From NCBI GenBank assembly GCA_005784505.1, contig VCAZ01000012.1:3787011-3851010 (forward strand): a DNA stretch of 64,000 nucleotides. The letters run 5' to 3'. The translations under genes and the position numbers were made by a program. The stretch comes from Bagarius yarrelli. Its lineage: Eukaryota; Chordata; Actinopteri; Siluriformes; Sisoridae. Below are positions 33,936 through 47,584 of the stretch, one piece after another. Numbering within the stretch: the first letter of the stretch is position 1; every line of letters starts with the position of its first letter. The notes beneath the pieces were generated by a model. That model did not search any database. It had not been told where the DNA came from and was given only the letters and a program-made list of their open reading frames with translations.

Positions 33936-34705
33936 AAGAAATACATAATATAAGGTAAGTAGAACTACTTTCTTTATTAATTTTTTTTAATAAGTACAGT
34001 CTCTAATTTAGTGACATGTAGACCGACCTTTAACAGCACTAACATACTAGGAGTTTTTTCCTCTCTTATATTATGTAGCTTGACACTATTTTACAACATT
34101 GTTTTAGTTCATTAATATTTGTGTATTTGTTCATAAAGTATTTGATTGCCCTGCCAGGAACATAAAAAAAATGTATGTTCCTGTAGTTCATGGAAAGTAA
34201 TAGGTTTAAGTCAAATATTTAGCTTTGGTTGTTAATAATGAATTTTAAATAATATGGCGATGGTCAAATAACCCTTTCCCAGATCGATAAGCAGAAAGAG
34301 TTATTATTGTTTCTATTGAGGTTATGATGTCTTTCTTTTCAGCATGAGGTAGACATATACCTGTGTCATGTCTTGCAGTCAAGTCTATGTTACTCAAAAA
34401 CACATACTGAATTGAAACATCATTTTAATGCTGATATTCGTAATCTGCTCATAAATGTGAACATTACACAATTAAAATTTGACGATATACAATTAAACAT
34501 TAATGGAAATTATTTACAATCAATTGTTTAGTATCAGTCAGATCAGGATGGGTTTCCTTTTCGACTGCTTCCTCTCAATGTTCCTTCCTAATGCAATGTT
34601 AATGAGTTTTTCCTTGATCCAATACATTTAGTTTGCTCATTATGGATAATGAGAAATTTCTATCTATAATTTTGCTGTATATCTCTCTCTGTGCATTAAT
34701 ACTTG

Positions 34706-34892
34706 CCTGTGGTGCATTAGTGGTTAAGGGGTTAGACTGATACCAAAAAGACCAGGGTTCGATTCACAGCACCACCAAGCCACCACTGTTGGGCCCCTGA
34801 GCAAGGCCCTTAACCCCCAGTTGCTTAGTTGTATAAAAGCGATAACTGTAAGACGCTCTGGATAAGGGCCTCTGTCAAATGTTGTAAATTTA
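34706..34892 (+). repeat. tRNA-derived SINE copy 3
   Basis: The B-box-like 'gggttcgattcac' is well kept. The body 'gggcccctgagcaaggccct', 'taagacgctctggataaggg' and a 'gttgtaaattta' tail match the other copies. Confidence 0.88.
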
Positions 34893-35559
34893 AAGCTGTC
34901 TGTGACTCTCTAAAATCACTGAACAAATAACTAATGTTTTGCATTTCATTAGTAACAGCTAGTTGCTAACAACTCTCCTAATTATTATAGATGGTAAAAA
35001 AGTTGTGCTTATTATATCCTGTCTGGTTATTTAGGCCTCGATGAATTGACTCTGTATTAGATTCCAGTTCACTATAGTGCGCTGTGTATTAATTGTATGT
35101 TTATCGCATGAACTGATTGTGTTTGTGTGTTGACGTGTGGATTGTATATTTGCCGTGTGGCATTACACTGATGGAGTACTGCGCATGGAGTAAATTTAGG
35201 CAGGCAGCATTGTGATGTGTGGCGTCACTGTGAGTGCTTCACCCTGAGGCTGTGACGCAGATTAACTCCTCTGCGGAAACAATAGAGTTGACATCTGAGC
35301 TAGCATTGCAGGCTTACAATGTCCCTCTAACTGCAAGACTAAATTCACCCACCCAGACCCTGACCTTGTGCTGCATTTAAAGCCTCCTGTCTGCCTTTAC
35401 TACAATCTGTGATAGGACAGGCCTGGTTCTTTTCAACCACAGAAGGGTGGACCAAATAAAAATTAAATATTTAATTGATATTTTAAACAGAGAAATTAAG
35501 TGAACATTTTAAAAAAAATGAGTGGAAGAAGATTTTGAGTAAATTTGGAATTAAAATAT

Positions 35560-35815
35560 TTCCACATTTTATAAATTGGGTGACTGACTGTCTCCTCTCC
35601 TCGGGAGTGTAGAGTGTAGATCAAAAACGGTAAACTGATTTTGCGTTGTGGTTGGTTGGGGCTTTCCACACCTTTTTTTAAAACTTATTAACACAGAGAA
35701 CACATTACACTGCTTTAATCAAATCACAAATTGTACAAAAGAAAATAAATATGTTGATTGGGTGGGCAAGACAGAAGTTTTACCACCCCTGCCCATGCCT
35801 AGAACCGGCCCTGCG
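35560..35815 (-). mobile_element. Possible DNA-transposon fragment ending CAGGGCCGGTTCTAGG
   Basis: The right edge reads 'cctagaaccggccctg', whose complement is a terminal motif seen in many fish non-autonomous elements. 'gggtgggcaagacag' and 'taccacccctgccca' just inside fit that type. The left edge is not defined. Confidence 0.4.
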
Positions 35816-37299
35816 ATAAGAGCTAACCTTAAAACTTACAAGAAATAGAGCACAACTTATTTCTTCAGTTTTGCCCATTTAAAGATGATTATAATTCTTA
35901 TTATAGCATAAAGGCATATGATTGTACACTTGTACAATTTAATGTTTAAGCTCCTGTAGTTATGTAAGCTGTAGGACAGTTCAGGTGGTGTGTGCAGGTC
36001 TGCTTACTATCATTCTGGTATTCGAGCCTCAGAACACTTAACCTGCTTGTTAACAGACAGGCCCGATATGAAACATCAAGCACGATATGAGCCCACTTAT
36101 CTTGACCTGTTCTCTAGTGGGTCTGCCTTGAGGAGTGGATACTGGTGTCCTCCTGCTGGCCTGAAGGAAACAGAGGCCAAGGGGTTGCCGTGGACTGCTC
36201 TAAAAATACCAACACTAAGTTTGAGTCACACAGTAGCCTCGGCTTCCTGTTTTCAGTCTCCCACATTTACTTCTCAGTGAGATAGTGTGCGTTTTTTTTG
36301 AGACTGGGGGGAATTTGTGATGTTTGCAGTGATAATAAGATAAAAATGCTTACTCATCAATGTAACTTTCTACAAAAGTCAGACAATCAAGATAACCAGC
36401 TCTGAATACAGAATACAGAATGCCATTCTGTATTATAGCATACTCCACAATTTTAGCATAATAGGATTTTAGGCTAATAAACTAATTATGTTATCAAATA
36501 AAATGTTTGTGATTAAGAGCTTGGGCTTTTCATTCTGAGACACTATAAACCTTAATTATAGTTATAATGTTTTTATCTTCATAATCACTTTTTCTATCAA
36601 CTTCATTTCACCACAATGTTCTCTTCTTTATTCTTGATAAAGTTTGTAGGATAATTTTATCCATTCAGAGTGAATCTGTGTGATTAATTTCAGGGTTAAA
36701 GTGAAATGGCAGCAACGCGTTAGATGGTAATAATGTGTGAGACTTTTTGGTTGTAGATACAAGTCACGTCATGTTCACTATGTTTTTGCACAGTGAGCTA
36801 CACAGGCAAGTTTCCTTGACATGGAGTACATGGGGTACATAGACAGGCATCCCACTCCATCCCATCCCTGCACAAGGCTTATTCTAACAATTGACTATTG
36901 TTATTAGAAGCTTTGTTAATCAAATTAATCCAACAGTAAACTTAAAGTTAAGTTTGTATTTCTACGTTTGCTGCTTCGTTGGTGTTTTCCTGTTTACAAT
37001 AAAGATAAGATTTTAGTGGTGAGCTGTAGCTTTCTGATCAAGTTACAACATGCAGCAGTACAGTAATGAAGGCCTGGTGTGTCATAAATAATTCTTGAGA
37101 AACATGCTGTGGATTCTATAATTTGTCTCTTTGTATCTCTCTCTGTCTCTCTCTCTCTGTCTCTCTCATTTATTCTCTCTCTCTCTTTCTTTGAACCTTA
37201 TGTGTACTATCCGACAAGTACATTAGTGTGATGCAATGATTGAATTAGGGAAAGTGGATGGAAGAGTTATTTAGTATGCTTTTCAAAAACATGCAGAAA

Positions 37300-37960
37300 A
37301 TTTAGACACAGGCTGACAGTCCAATCACCCAACAGACACAAACATTATCCAGGAATCGGTATTCCACAAAATTCTTGGATGCAATTTGACCTTCAATATG
37401 GCTGCAAAGTACTGGCCAAATTTTTGTTTGAGCTCCTTAACTTGATCATTTGCCATTATATGAAAGCTTGAGGTTGCTTGCAGAATTTCTGTCAAAATCT
37501 TGAGACAAATTGTGGACCTTAATCTCACCCAAAAACATAGTGGTAGCCTTTCCTGTGGCTGTTGGGAGGCTTTTCAAGGGAATCAAGTCTTGGAAAAGCA
37601 GTCTATGTTGGTCAGGGGACATGATTAAATCAGTATATGGATGAAACCAGTTCCTCTGATGGATAGGCACCAGGAGGTCAGCGGGAAGCTGTTTTGTGGT
37701 TTCTGACTGGTTACATATGATTCATCATAGTTGGCAACTTTTTAACTTTTTCATGCGTTGACTACCTGGGCATCCAGAGGTTAGAGAGGTTTGGACCCAA
37801 TGAATGAGGAATTATTCGAGGCGATGTGGAAGGTATTGCTGAAGCATCAACTAATTGACAAATGGTAAGCCTGGATTTGAATGGGAAAGAAAAAATCTGT
37901 GGTGAACCTGTGGTTTTTAAAGGCTGTCTGAGCTGTAATTGTCCCTTGTAGCTTTGCAAC
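37300..37960 (-). pseudogene. Unrecognised broken protein-like region
   Basis: Three overlapping minus-strand open frames (37959-37762, 37670-37446 and 37528-37325) shift from one to the next, as in a decayed coding sequence. They include residues such as GTGFIH, PLTNIDC and ILTEILQATSSFHIMANDQV. No domain is recognised. A transposon-derived gene is the most likely source, but this is a guess. Confidence 0.3.
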
Positions 37961-38747
37961 TTTCCTTTGAGAAAAATTCAACAAATCTGCGACCTAGATG
38001 TAGATTTGATAAATTGCTTGTAGAAATTGCCAAAACTAGTAAATCTTAGTAAATTGGTGACTACGTTGGATCCATCTTTAACTAGTTCTCTTACAGCTAA
38101 GATAGAACTGTCTTGACATGCTGAATATGTCATAAGTCATGGTCTGTAAGTAATATTTCGTCAGTGTAGGTGATAACCCAATTTTTTTAGGGGGTCACAT
38201 AAGATCTTATTTATAAAAGCCGGCAAGTGCATTATTGTAACCGTTGTTTTAAATGACAATACATGAAAGGAATGTTAAGGGTTGTTATTAGGTCCTGGAT
38301 ACAGAACCTGAATCAGGTTTAGTGCTGCGCCACCAATGCTAAAACCAGGTTCTGTTAATCATCACCAGGATCACTGGTCTGGTAAAGCTTACCTGGTAGA
38401 GGTAAGGTAGCTTTATTCCCTTTTTTAGATTTGTGGGCTTTTCTGGTTATTTACTGTAGAAACAGGGGTTGTACCTTAGATGTCACTGATGCTCCGTGAT
38501 GATTTTACGAACTTGCATACGCTTTTGTGGTTCCGTAGCTACGTGGTTGATTGCAGCTTGTCGTGTGGACATACTTAAATCCTTTGTAATGTAGAAGTGT
38601 TATGCATTAAACCATATAATTTTGCTGCAGTTATATTTTAAGAGAACGTAAGAGCTTCATCTCTGCATGCTACTTAGCCTGCCATTTATCTGACTTTTCA
38701 CAGAGGTGACAGGTTAATGTAGTAGAATTGAAAAGTCTTGTGATATA

Positions 38748-39880
38748 TACAACCCCCAATTTCAGTGAAGTTGGGAAATTGTGTAAAGCGTAAATAAAAA
38801 CAGAATACAAAGACCTGCAGATCCTTTGTTGGCCCATAATCAATTAAAAAGAAAAGGAACGATATGCCATATTCAAAGAGTTGAACCTTACTGTATCCTG
38901 CAAATATTCACTCATTTTGAATGTGATGCCTGTAACACAAACCAAAAGACTAGGAAAGTTGGGGTATGCTCCAAAATCTCTTGTTTGGAACATTTCACAG
39001 TGGAACAGGTTAATTGAAAACATGTGAGCGTCATGACTGGGTATGAAAGGAGGATCCACTAAAGGCTCAGTCTTTTAAGCAAGGATGGGGCGCGGTTCAC
39101 CATTATGTAAACAACTGCGTGAGCAAATAGTCCAACAGTTTAGGAACAACATACCTCAACATACAATTGCAAGAAATTTAAGTATTCCCTCATCTACAGT
39201 TCATAATATTATCAAAGAATTTAGAGAAATCTGTGCACATAAGTGGCACCAAAACCGGAAAACAACACTGAATGGTCGTGACCTTTGACCCTCATGAAAA
39301 TCAGACATCATTCCACGTGGGCTTAGGAACACTTTGAAAAATCATTGTCAGTTAACACAGTTTGTGGCAACATCTACAAGTGTAAGTTAGACTGTACAGC
39401 ACAAAGCACAAGCCATACATCAACAACACCAAGAAACGCCACCGGCTTCTCTGGGCCTGAGCTCAGAAGCGACTTATTTTTCAGGGCCGTCCCTGCTTAT
39501 TTTAGCAGAACAATGCCAAGCCACATTCTGCATGTGTTACAGGGTGGCTTCATAGTAAAACGGTGCAGGTACCAGACTGACCTGCCTGCAGTCCTGACTT
39601 GTCTTCCATTGAAAATGTGTGGCGCATTATAAAGTGCATAATACGACAAGGCAGACCCCAAACTGTTAAGCAACTGAAGTTATACATCAAGCAGTTATGG
39701 TAAACAATTCCATCTATAAAAGCTCAACAATTAGTGTCCCCAGTTCACAAACAAAATGAGTAAATATTTGCAAGACACAATAAAGTTTATCAGTTTGAAT
39801 ATTGCATAACTTGTCTTTCTGTTGTTTTTTTGTAATTGAATATGGCTCAACAAGGTTTTGCAGGTCATTGTATTTTTTTT
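38748..39880 (+). mobile_element. mariner/Tc1-like element with transposase HTH
   Basis: The left terminus is TACAACCCCCAATTTCAGTG, the family seen at 32298. The open frame 39085-39288 gives the N-terminal helix-turn-helix of the transposase (MGRGSPLCKQLREQIVQQFR, then NLSIPSSTVHNIIKEFRE). Later frames hold scraps of the catalytic domain with stops. The right terminal repeat is missing, so it is inactive. Confidence 0.8.
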
Positions 39881-40429
39881 AGTTTTATATAATCGGTAAG
39901 ATTAGCGACAACAGGCAACGACCGAATGTGATTATATGGCATGCAGTACATGCTAATGACCTGGATGATGTTGGCATAAATGAAGCCTTTACATATCATT
40001 TAGATTAAATTGTATTTTTTATAAATCTTTAGATCTCGAAAACACTGCAAGCTAAAAGGTTTATAGGCAGTGGTGTGTGTATATGCAGCCAATGTGTATC
40101 CCAAAAAGGCTATATTATATTCAAAACTGTCCTTTTTGTGTGCTTCTAGTGACCATTCGAGTTATGTTTGGTTACCAGAAAATGCTACTAGATCTGCTAA
40201 ATGCAAAACAAAATACATCAACACTCCTAGCCTAATATTCAAACAAAAACGAATAAATGTGTTTATTTTGCTGTCAGACTGCATTTTATAACAGTTAGAT
40301 GATTGGATTTGGAGGTTTTGTTTTCCTACACACTTTCCATGTACTCTTGCATCATACACATAAAATGAAGAAAAGATGAAAGGACAGGATTGCTCATCAT
40401 ACAGTCACTCGAAACACTTGTTAACCCTA

Positions 40430-40500
40430 TCTGTAATAGCTTGATGGTTTAGGTGTTGGGCTTCTAACAATAACATTGTGGTTTCGAAACCTAGGACCTT
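40430..40500 (+). repeat. Partial tRNA-derived SINE head
   Basis: 'gatggtttaggtgttgggct', followed by the B-box-like 'tggtttcgaaacc', resembles the SINE head. The body is absent. Confidence 0.45.
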
Positions 40501-42765
40501 AATATACAAGCTTCAAGCCCCATTTCTCCATTTTCCCTTTACTTTCTGGCCTTGTCACACAAGTTAAAAATATGCACTTAGGTACAGAATCAGACTTACA
40601 TTTACATGCACTTAAAGTAGAATTTAAGGCTGTAGTTAACATCTTAAATGTCTTTACAAAATAAAGTACTGTATCCTCAGTAAATCCTTCCAGCATATTG
40701 ATGTAAGAATATGAATATGACCTACATACAACTGGCTCGGTTAAAAAGCAAAATAACATATTTGTTGCTATTTTTCCTAAATTTTGTACATAAAATAGCA
40801 TACACACAAACATATGTGTATAAGGGGACAGTACAGCATTTAGTGTTACCATCTGCCCAGTAGATGGATGTGATTTGGCCAAGTGGGACGTGATCCTGGA
40901 TTAACATGGTTCGTTGATACTGAATCAATATTTCACTCAACCAATCAAAACCATCTGATGTCATCAGTGTGTGCCGACCAAACCCGCCTCACTATATTTT
41001 TAAATCTTTCCATTTTTTGTCCACAAAGAAACTAAACACTTTAACTGAGAAAAAGATGAAAAATAGTTTATTGGCTGAGAATAAAAATTTATTAAACAAT
41101 GACGATTTCTGAATTAACACCGGATCACAACATGAAATTAGGCAAACTTTATTAAAATAATTGATAATAGTTCAGAGACAACATTAGTGAATTAAGAGTG
41201 TATTAATTATAATGACCCAAAATAAACATTAATGAATTCAGACAGTGAATCATAAACAATCACTAATGAACAATTGAATGTAAAATACTCTTAAACAGTG
41301 AACCTGTAGAACCGCAATAGAACAACATTCTTACTATAAAACGGGACTCACGATTATTTAATTAAAAAAAAAAGTAATGTAGGCCAAAATTTTAATGTAA
41401 AATGTGACATAATTCTATTTTTAAAAAATGGTGCAAATCATTCAATATGTACGGTCCAGGGTGTATTTGATGAAAAATAACTGCAAGTTTTAGACTAGAG
41501 GCTAAATCAGACCACACTGTATCGTGTTGCATATATTTAAGTTTAGAATTGCAAATGCACAGCTGTGTATAACTGAAATACAGCTATTTCAGATGCAGAT
41601 CACAGGTCACACATGGTGCATCCTCTTCCTGAAAAGAATTTAGATTCTGCAATGGCTCCAGTTTTCTCCAGTGAGCTCTTACAGAATATGACTCGAATAA
41701 AAGCTATTGATTGGGAAAGCAAAGGGGCAGGAAGCTAAAATAATTGTCAATATTAGGTACAGTTTGTGCTGGCTAATGAAGTCATAATGGGTGCTTCATC
41801 AAAATTAGATTAAAGGAGGAAATGGAGGGAGGATGTGTGTCTGAGAGAAATAAAGGAGGGAAGAGTGGAGAAATACACATAAAAAAGGATGTAAATGGTT
41901 AGGTGGAAAGTGAAAGGAGAGAGAGAGAGAGAGAGAGAATATGTGTCGGTGTTGGGTAGAAAGCACACAGTAACCACAGACATTTGACACAGGTGTACAC
42001 GGGACATATTACATAAACTTGGTAACAGATCAGCATTAATTCACAAGATCACACATATTCGGACATTAAACCCTTTAAGTGGATATGCTGAGATTATTTA
42101 TCTATCCATGACTAATATTAAATAGCTATGTAATAATAATATATGATAATCATTCTGCAAGCATACCAAAGCCTGTGTACTTAACTCATTGCGGAGAAAG
42201 TTCAGTAAAATAGACAACGGTTTTAAAAAGGGGCAGTGGATTAATATAGACACAGAAATAATATAGTACAGGTCTTGGAGAAGGTGTCTGGAAATTATGA
42301 CTGGAGGAGATGTGAAGAAGGAGACCAGGAAGCGGCTACAGGTGCAGGAAATCAGTATTTGGGTGATTTGTAGCATGCAGGGACTGTGTTGGTATCTGGC
42401 GGCACTGGTAGCTTCATGACATTTTTGGGGATTTCCTATTCATTCACAATTCACATGCTTCCAATTTTGTGACAACATATTGGGAAAAACACATATGGTT
42501 GCGCTAGTAAAAGCTTTGGTCATATGGTGTATGTACTGTGTGAAAAAAACTTTTTCTGTGAAATGTAAACTACCATAAAATGGCTTTTTTTGTGTGGGTT
42601 TCTACTATTTTTACATTAAAAACACCCTACAATGTGAAGATTTTAAATATGGTCCACTGTAGTGGACGATACGGACCATGTTAATTTAGAAAAACAGTCC
42701 TTTTCATAAAACGTGCTGGTTTTTATGCTGGCCATTTTGGATGCAGTGTAAGAAATAGTTCCTAG

Positions 42766-42885
42766 TAGGGCTGCACAGTCTATCGTTTCAACATCGATAT
42801 TGCAATACATGCATTTGCTATAGTCACATTTCAGGATGTGCAATGTCAGGTCTAGATTACAGTTGACTGCATTACAGTTCAGAAT
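42766..42885 (+). mobile_element. hAT-type terminus, interrupted by the solo LTR
   Basis: TAGGGCTGCACAGTCTATCG, followed by 'catcgatattgcaataca', is a typical hAT left end. The element is broken by the LTR insertion at 42891, and its right end was not found. Confidence 0.6.
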
Positions 42886-42890
42886 ACATG

Positions 42891-43364
42891 TGTAACAAAG
42901 TCCACTGAGGCGAGTAGTTTTAGTTTATTTCGAAGTGACAAGACAAATAAACATAAACTAAACAAGACTTGGCGTAGCTTAGCTTAGCAGAGCACAAACA
43001 TAAACGAATCAACGAGCATGAACTTGATAAGTTAAACTTAACTTGACTTGACTTATCTTAGCTTAACAAAGACATAACAGTCTCACCGCAGTGGAACAGG
43101 GACGAACCAAAATCCACAACAAAAGACAAAGGGAAACACAAGGGCTATAAATACACAAGACTGACCAATGGAAACATGACACATAGAGAAATGGGATCAC
43201 ATGACAGGAACACATGGGAAACAAAGATCACATGACACAGGACAAGACAGGGAGTAAACAAAGGCCCGAACAGTGAACACAAACATAAATATAATATTAA
43301 CATTAAACATAAACATCAAACATAAAAAAGGAACCTAACAAGAACAAGAAACACAATAGTTACA
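42891..43364 (-). mobile_element. Solo LTR with 5-bp target duplication ACATG
   Basis: The element is bounded by TGTAAC...GTTACA, and ACATG occurs at both flanks (42886-42890 and 43365-43369). Read on the minus strand it has promoter-like parts in order: 'ccattggtca' (CCAAT), 'gtatttatag' (TATA, near 43145) and AATAAA near its 3' end (about 42925). No internal retroviral genes lie beside it, so it is a solo LTR left by recombination. The related copy is at 60920. Confidence 0.85.
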
Positions 43365-43713
43365 ACATGCCATACTGGATTAATTGCAAAGTTTAATAAT
43401 AGAGTGAAAGTTTAGCATTTGCGCAGTGTTTCATACATGTATCTTACACTGCACAGAGCACCATATTCATTTGTATGCAAGTTACATGTAATCCAAAGTC
43501 ATCTGTATGGGTGTGTTACCATAGCAATAAGAAATTAATCGCACTGCTTGGTAATGAATTTTAAATTGTTTCTGTCTCAGCAAAATTTTATCAAAGTGTG
43601 ATTTTAAGAGGAGCGAATGATAAAACTAGTAACTACGGTTAAGTTGTTCAACAATTCATACTTCATTTAGAAACAATATTACTCTGTAATGTAATGTGCA
43701 TTTACCAATATAC

Positions 43714-43765
43714 ACCATACAGACAAAAGTATGTGGACACCTTAGGTAATAATACTTTGTGTTTT
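43714..43765. mobile_element. Tc1-like MITE terminus
   Basis: 'atacagacaaaagtatgtgg' followed by 'acacctta' is the end motif of the non-autonomous family seen at 29930. The remainder is not recognisable. Confidence 0.5.
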
Positions 43766-44139
43766 TTGAAGAAAACTCCGATAAAATTTTACTTTTTCTC
43801 ATTTTTCTGAAGCTTATTTGTTACTTACTAGAGGTAGAAGAACACAGACTGCAATCAAACGAGTTTAAGAAATCAGTGGAGAGAAGGAAGATTTCATAAT
43901 AGACGCAAAAATAGCGGCAACAACTGATTCTTCTGTGACAAATGACATTTCTGACAATAAACACTCACTTTTGCTAAAATAAATGCTCACTTTTGCTGAA
44001 ACAAAAGTGTCTCTTTGTAATCGACTTTTTATCATTTTGTTTTATTGCTGTTTGCTTTCCATTAAACAGAGTAGACAGCATTTTAAAGTCAAATAATTTG
44101 TTTAACTGTGACTCATATAAACTTATATTTATATAAATT

Positions 44140-44397
44140 GGCATGTTCTTCCTGTGGTTGTGTGGATTTACTCCGGGTACTCTGGTTTCCTCCCACAGTC
44201 TAAAAACATGTATGTTAGGTTTATTGGTTGTTCAGGAGAGTGTGAGTTTGTGTGGTTGTGTGTCTGTATGTGGTCTTGCAAATGACTGGCAAATGTTTAG
44301 GGTGTACGCCTACCTTTCAGCCAGTGACAGCTGGGGTAGACTCCAGTAGATCCCCGTGACCCTGATTATGAATAAACGGGTATAGAAATGGATTGAT
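44140..44397 (+). repeat. Widespread fish interspersed repeat (3' part)
   Basis: The typical order is 'gcatgttcttcctgtggttg', 'ggtttcctcccacagtctaa', 'agctggggtagactccagta' and 'acgggtatagaaatggattg'. The same family occurs at 32901 and, reversed, at 54530. Confidence 0.75.
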
Positions 44398-44879
44398 ATT
44401 ATTATTATTATTATATTACATCAAACATATACAATTTCCATTAATGCAAAGAAAAGAGAAAAGAAGAAAGTTAAAACCAAACACAATCTTGATTAAAATG
44501 TGTATTAAAAAAAATATATATTTTTGCTTTTCTATTTTGCAGCAACTTTTACAATTACTTTCAATACTTAAGTACATTTAATATTCAAAAAACACTTCCG
44601 ATAAGTACAATAAATATACCACAACTTTTATGTAAGTAATATTGTTTTAAGTTACTTAAGTAATATTGCGGTGACTTTAACTTCTACCAATTATTCCAGG
44701 TTTTTTTACTCAAGTGCTGCTTTGGGGTACTTTACAGACCTCTGGTGGACAACTTGCTAACACATCTGCAGAACTGTTTCCAATGCAGTTGTCAAAAATG
44801 CTGTCTACACAGTTGTCTAAAAATACTAAAATTTACAAACTAGTCCCTAAGAGCCACGAAAAAAGTGGAAGGGAAATAG

Positions 44880-45030
44880 GGAAGTGGTAGCACAGTGGTT
44901 AAGCTATTGGACTACTAATTGGAAGATCAGAGTATCTGCTGGGTCCCTGAGCCCCAAATTGCTCAGCTTTATCAAAGAGATAAATGAAAGTCGCCCTGGA
45001 AAAGGGTGTCTGCCAAATACTGTAAATGTA
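44880..45030 (+). repeat. tRNA-derived SINE copy 4
   Basis: 'ggaagtggtagcacagtggt', then 'gaaagtcgccctggaaaagg' and 'gtctgccaaatactgtaaat'. The middle part with the B box is deleted. Confidence 0.82.
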
Positions 45031-45874
45031 AAAAGTAAGTGAATACACAAGTGTACTGACACCCCAGACCTTCTCACCCAACATAAGCATCTCAACTTAC
45101 CAATGCTGTTGTAGATGAATAATCACAAATTCTCACATTCCTATCCAGATGTGTGGAGGTTTTAATAGAAGTAAAAATTTCACTAAATCCGGTGCAGGAT
45201 GTTTAAAAAAACACATATGAATCTGATAATTGTGTGTCTTTGTTTTTTTGAGTTTATAGTATTACCCTGTTAATCATCTTTTAATCTTAAATAGTAAAAA
45301 TATAAATGGGAACATTTGAAAAAGAATATGGTTTATGTTTTGTACCGCTAACTAAAATGAGGGCCTTTTTTCCTCAGGTCACATGCTCAGTGCTGTGGCA
45401 AAATGGACAGATGATAGGGGTTGGTGGTAAAATATAAAGAATAGCATTAAGCTGAAGGGTTTTTTTTAAATATCTGTTAAAGGTTTGTGAATCCTAAAAA
45501 CTTTGTGTGAGTTTTTTGGCTTGATGTCATGGAACATTTCAGTTAAATCTTTGTTCTCACTTTTTGCATATTGGAGCAAGCCTAAAGGTTGAATTCTGTT
45601 CAAAACAGAAAAGTCATTTATAAATGTTTGACTCAGGCATACAACAAGCCATAAAATAGTCTGCATGTCTAAAAGCAGACCGCTGCACTGTAAATGTTGT
45701 GGAGTCCCAAAAGTGGTTTCCAGTGAGCTGTAGGTCATATAAGGGATATACTGATACAGATATATCTCATGGGAGAAATACATCTGGGGAATGCATTAAA
45801 TAAATAATTAACTGCATAATAGATTTATATAATAACTGCAAAGGAGCAGGCAAAATAAATTCAGGTAAGCTTAA

Positions 45875-45879
<5 letters not shown>

Positions 45880-45919
<40 letters not shown>

Positions 45920-45925
45920 TAATAT
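45880..45925. repeat. (TA)n microsatellite
   Basis: About 17 TA units followed by a TA-rich tail. It lies just before the first copy of the intron 1 duplication. Confidence 0.9.
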
Positions 45926-45944
45926 ATTTTATTTCTTTTTTTTG

Positions 45945-46460
45945 TTTTTTTTACTGGCAAAAAAAATCCAAATGTGTTTAGTCTTAGTCTTACACTTTGT
46001 GCCCTTTGAGTGTCTAAAAACTGGAAACTCATTCTGAATTTTAGATGTTTTTAAAATTTTTACTCTGGTTAGACTTTATTTTTGACATCTTCCGCACCAC
46101 AGTCAGTTACGCTTAGAGTAAAGAAAATAATCATTGTTTTATTGAGTCAAGATGATTTAAAATGGTACACTGTTCTGTTTTAGTAAGGACATTGACTTAA
46201 CCCTGAAAACATGATGCTAAACACTTTGCACATTGATTGATTGCTTTAAATAATAATCTTTTGCCCTCTTTGGCCATAAAAGCTGACAAAAACCTTTTTA
46301 GAAGTCAGCATGAAGGTCTGCCTACATAAAACTATAGTAGTCATAAGTATTGGATATTGGCCAATAATCAAAGCTCTGCTGTTGCCTTCATGAAAAACTG
46401 AAAAATAGGATCAGGGTATTCACCGGTAACTTGGTAAAAATGTAGGGGTTTTATTGGTAC
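45945..46460. repeat. Intron 1 duplicated block, copy A
   Basis: About 510 bp that recur in the same order at 49365-49915. Shared pieces include 'gatgctaaacactttgcaca', 'aagtcagcatgaaggtctgc', 'caaagctctgctgttgcctt' and 'ttattggt'. It may be a two-copy segmental duplication or copies of an uncatalogued repeat. Confidence 0.88.
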
Positions 46461-47584
46461 TTTATGATGCCAATCTTTAGTTTGTCCTTGTATGCGAAAG
46501 CCTATTCAATAACACAGTTTAAATTTGTGTTTTGTCATATGCAAGCAAAGACAAATCAAATTGTTGCCCCTAATTTAATTAAGCATGTTGGGCTTTCTCT
46601 ATACTCTCATGTCCCCATGTGTTTAAGGAGACAGCGGTCTTTCTAATGGAGCTTAACTCATGATAATGTGTGTGTCAGCCTGTGAGTTGTGTATGAAGGA
46701 AGATAAACGACAGCCACATACAGTTTCTATATTTTGCCTAAAGGCTATTTAGAGCTTATCCGAATTGATCACATGAAGAAAATTTCCAGATGGCAAATTG
46801 TGATATATAATTGTAAAGTAGATGGTTGGCAAGTAAAGACAGGGAAAACAGAGGCTGCAGAGACATTATCAGGACACCCGCCATGGGATCACGAATCACA
46901 CAATGTTTTATCTCTCTGCTGACAGTGTGTACAGTCACCTGTACAGTGTGTGTATGCGTAAGAGATGACACACTCCAGACCTCGACTGCAGCTGAGAACA
47001 TGAGCGAAAAAGAACATACAGATATGGGTGTTTGTGTTTTTTCTATGTGTGTGTCACACACCGACATAGCCTGCTTTAAATAATCAAAGTACCCATTGTG
47101 ATTCACATTAATTGTTCTATATAATATTGTGTGTGTTGTTTTTTCTCTGCTAGCAGTTTTATTTTTTTCCCTTTTTAATTGAGATAATGGGTTGTTTTGC
47201 CAGATGACACATCAGCTGAAAAATGGTGACTTTTATAAAGCAGGACATGCGGAGACAGAGCCGAAACATTTTAAGCTTTTAGTTGCTTCTGCTAAAGAAC
47301 ACTTTTCCCTGTGAGTCGGGTGTGTCTCTCACCTCATTTGTATGCGCCATGTATGTGTGTATGTGCCAAATATGTGCCAAAGGATTTCATAAGTTTGTGT
47401 TAGAGAAAATAAATGTAAAATCTGCAGAGCTTAGAATATGACAAAATAATATTACAATTTCAATTGTTAAAATTTCAATGATTGACAGGTGTAATTTACC
47501 ACAACGTATTATTGTGGCATTTAAAATAGTTTTGATTATTTTCCTTTTATAATTTTTTGGTTCTATATTTCTAGACAGCAAATA

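Noticed and set aside
34706..34780. tRNA-like A and B boxes
   Set aside because: They belong to tRNA-derived SINE heads repeated across the window; no cloverleaf with an anticodon stem is supported.
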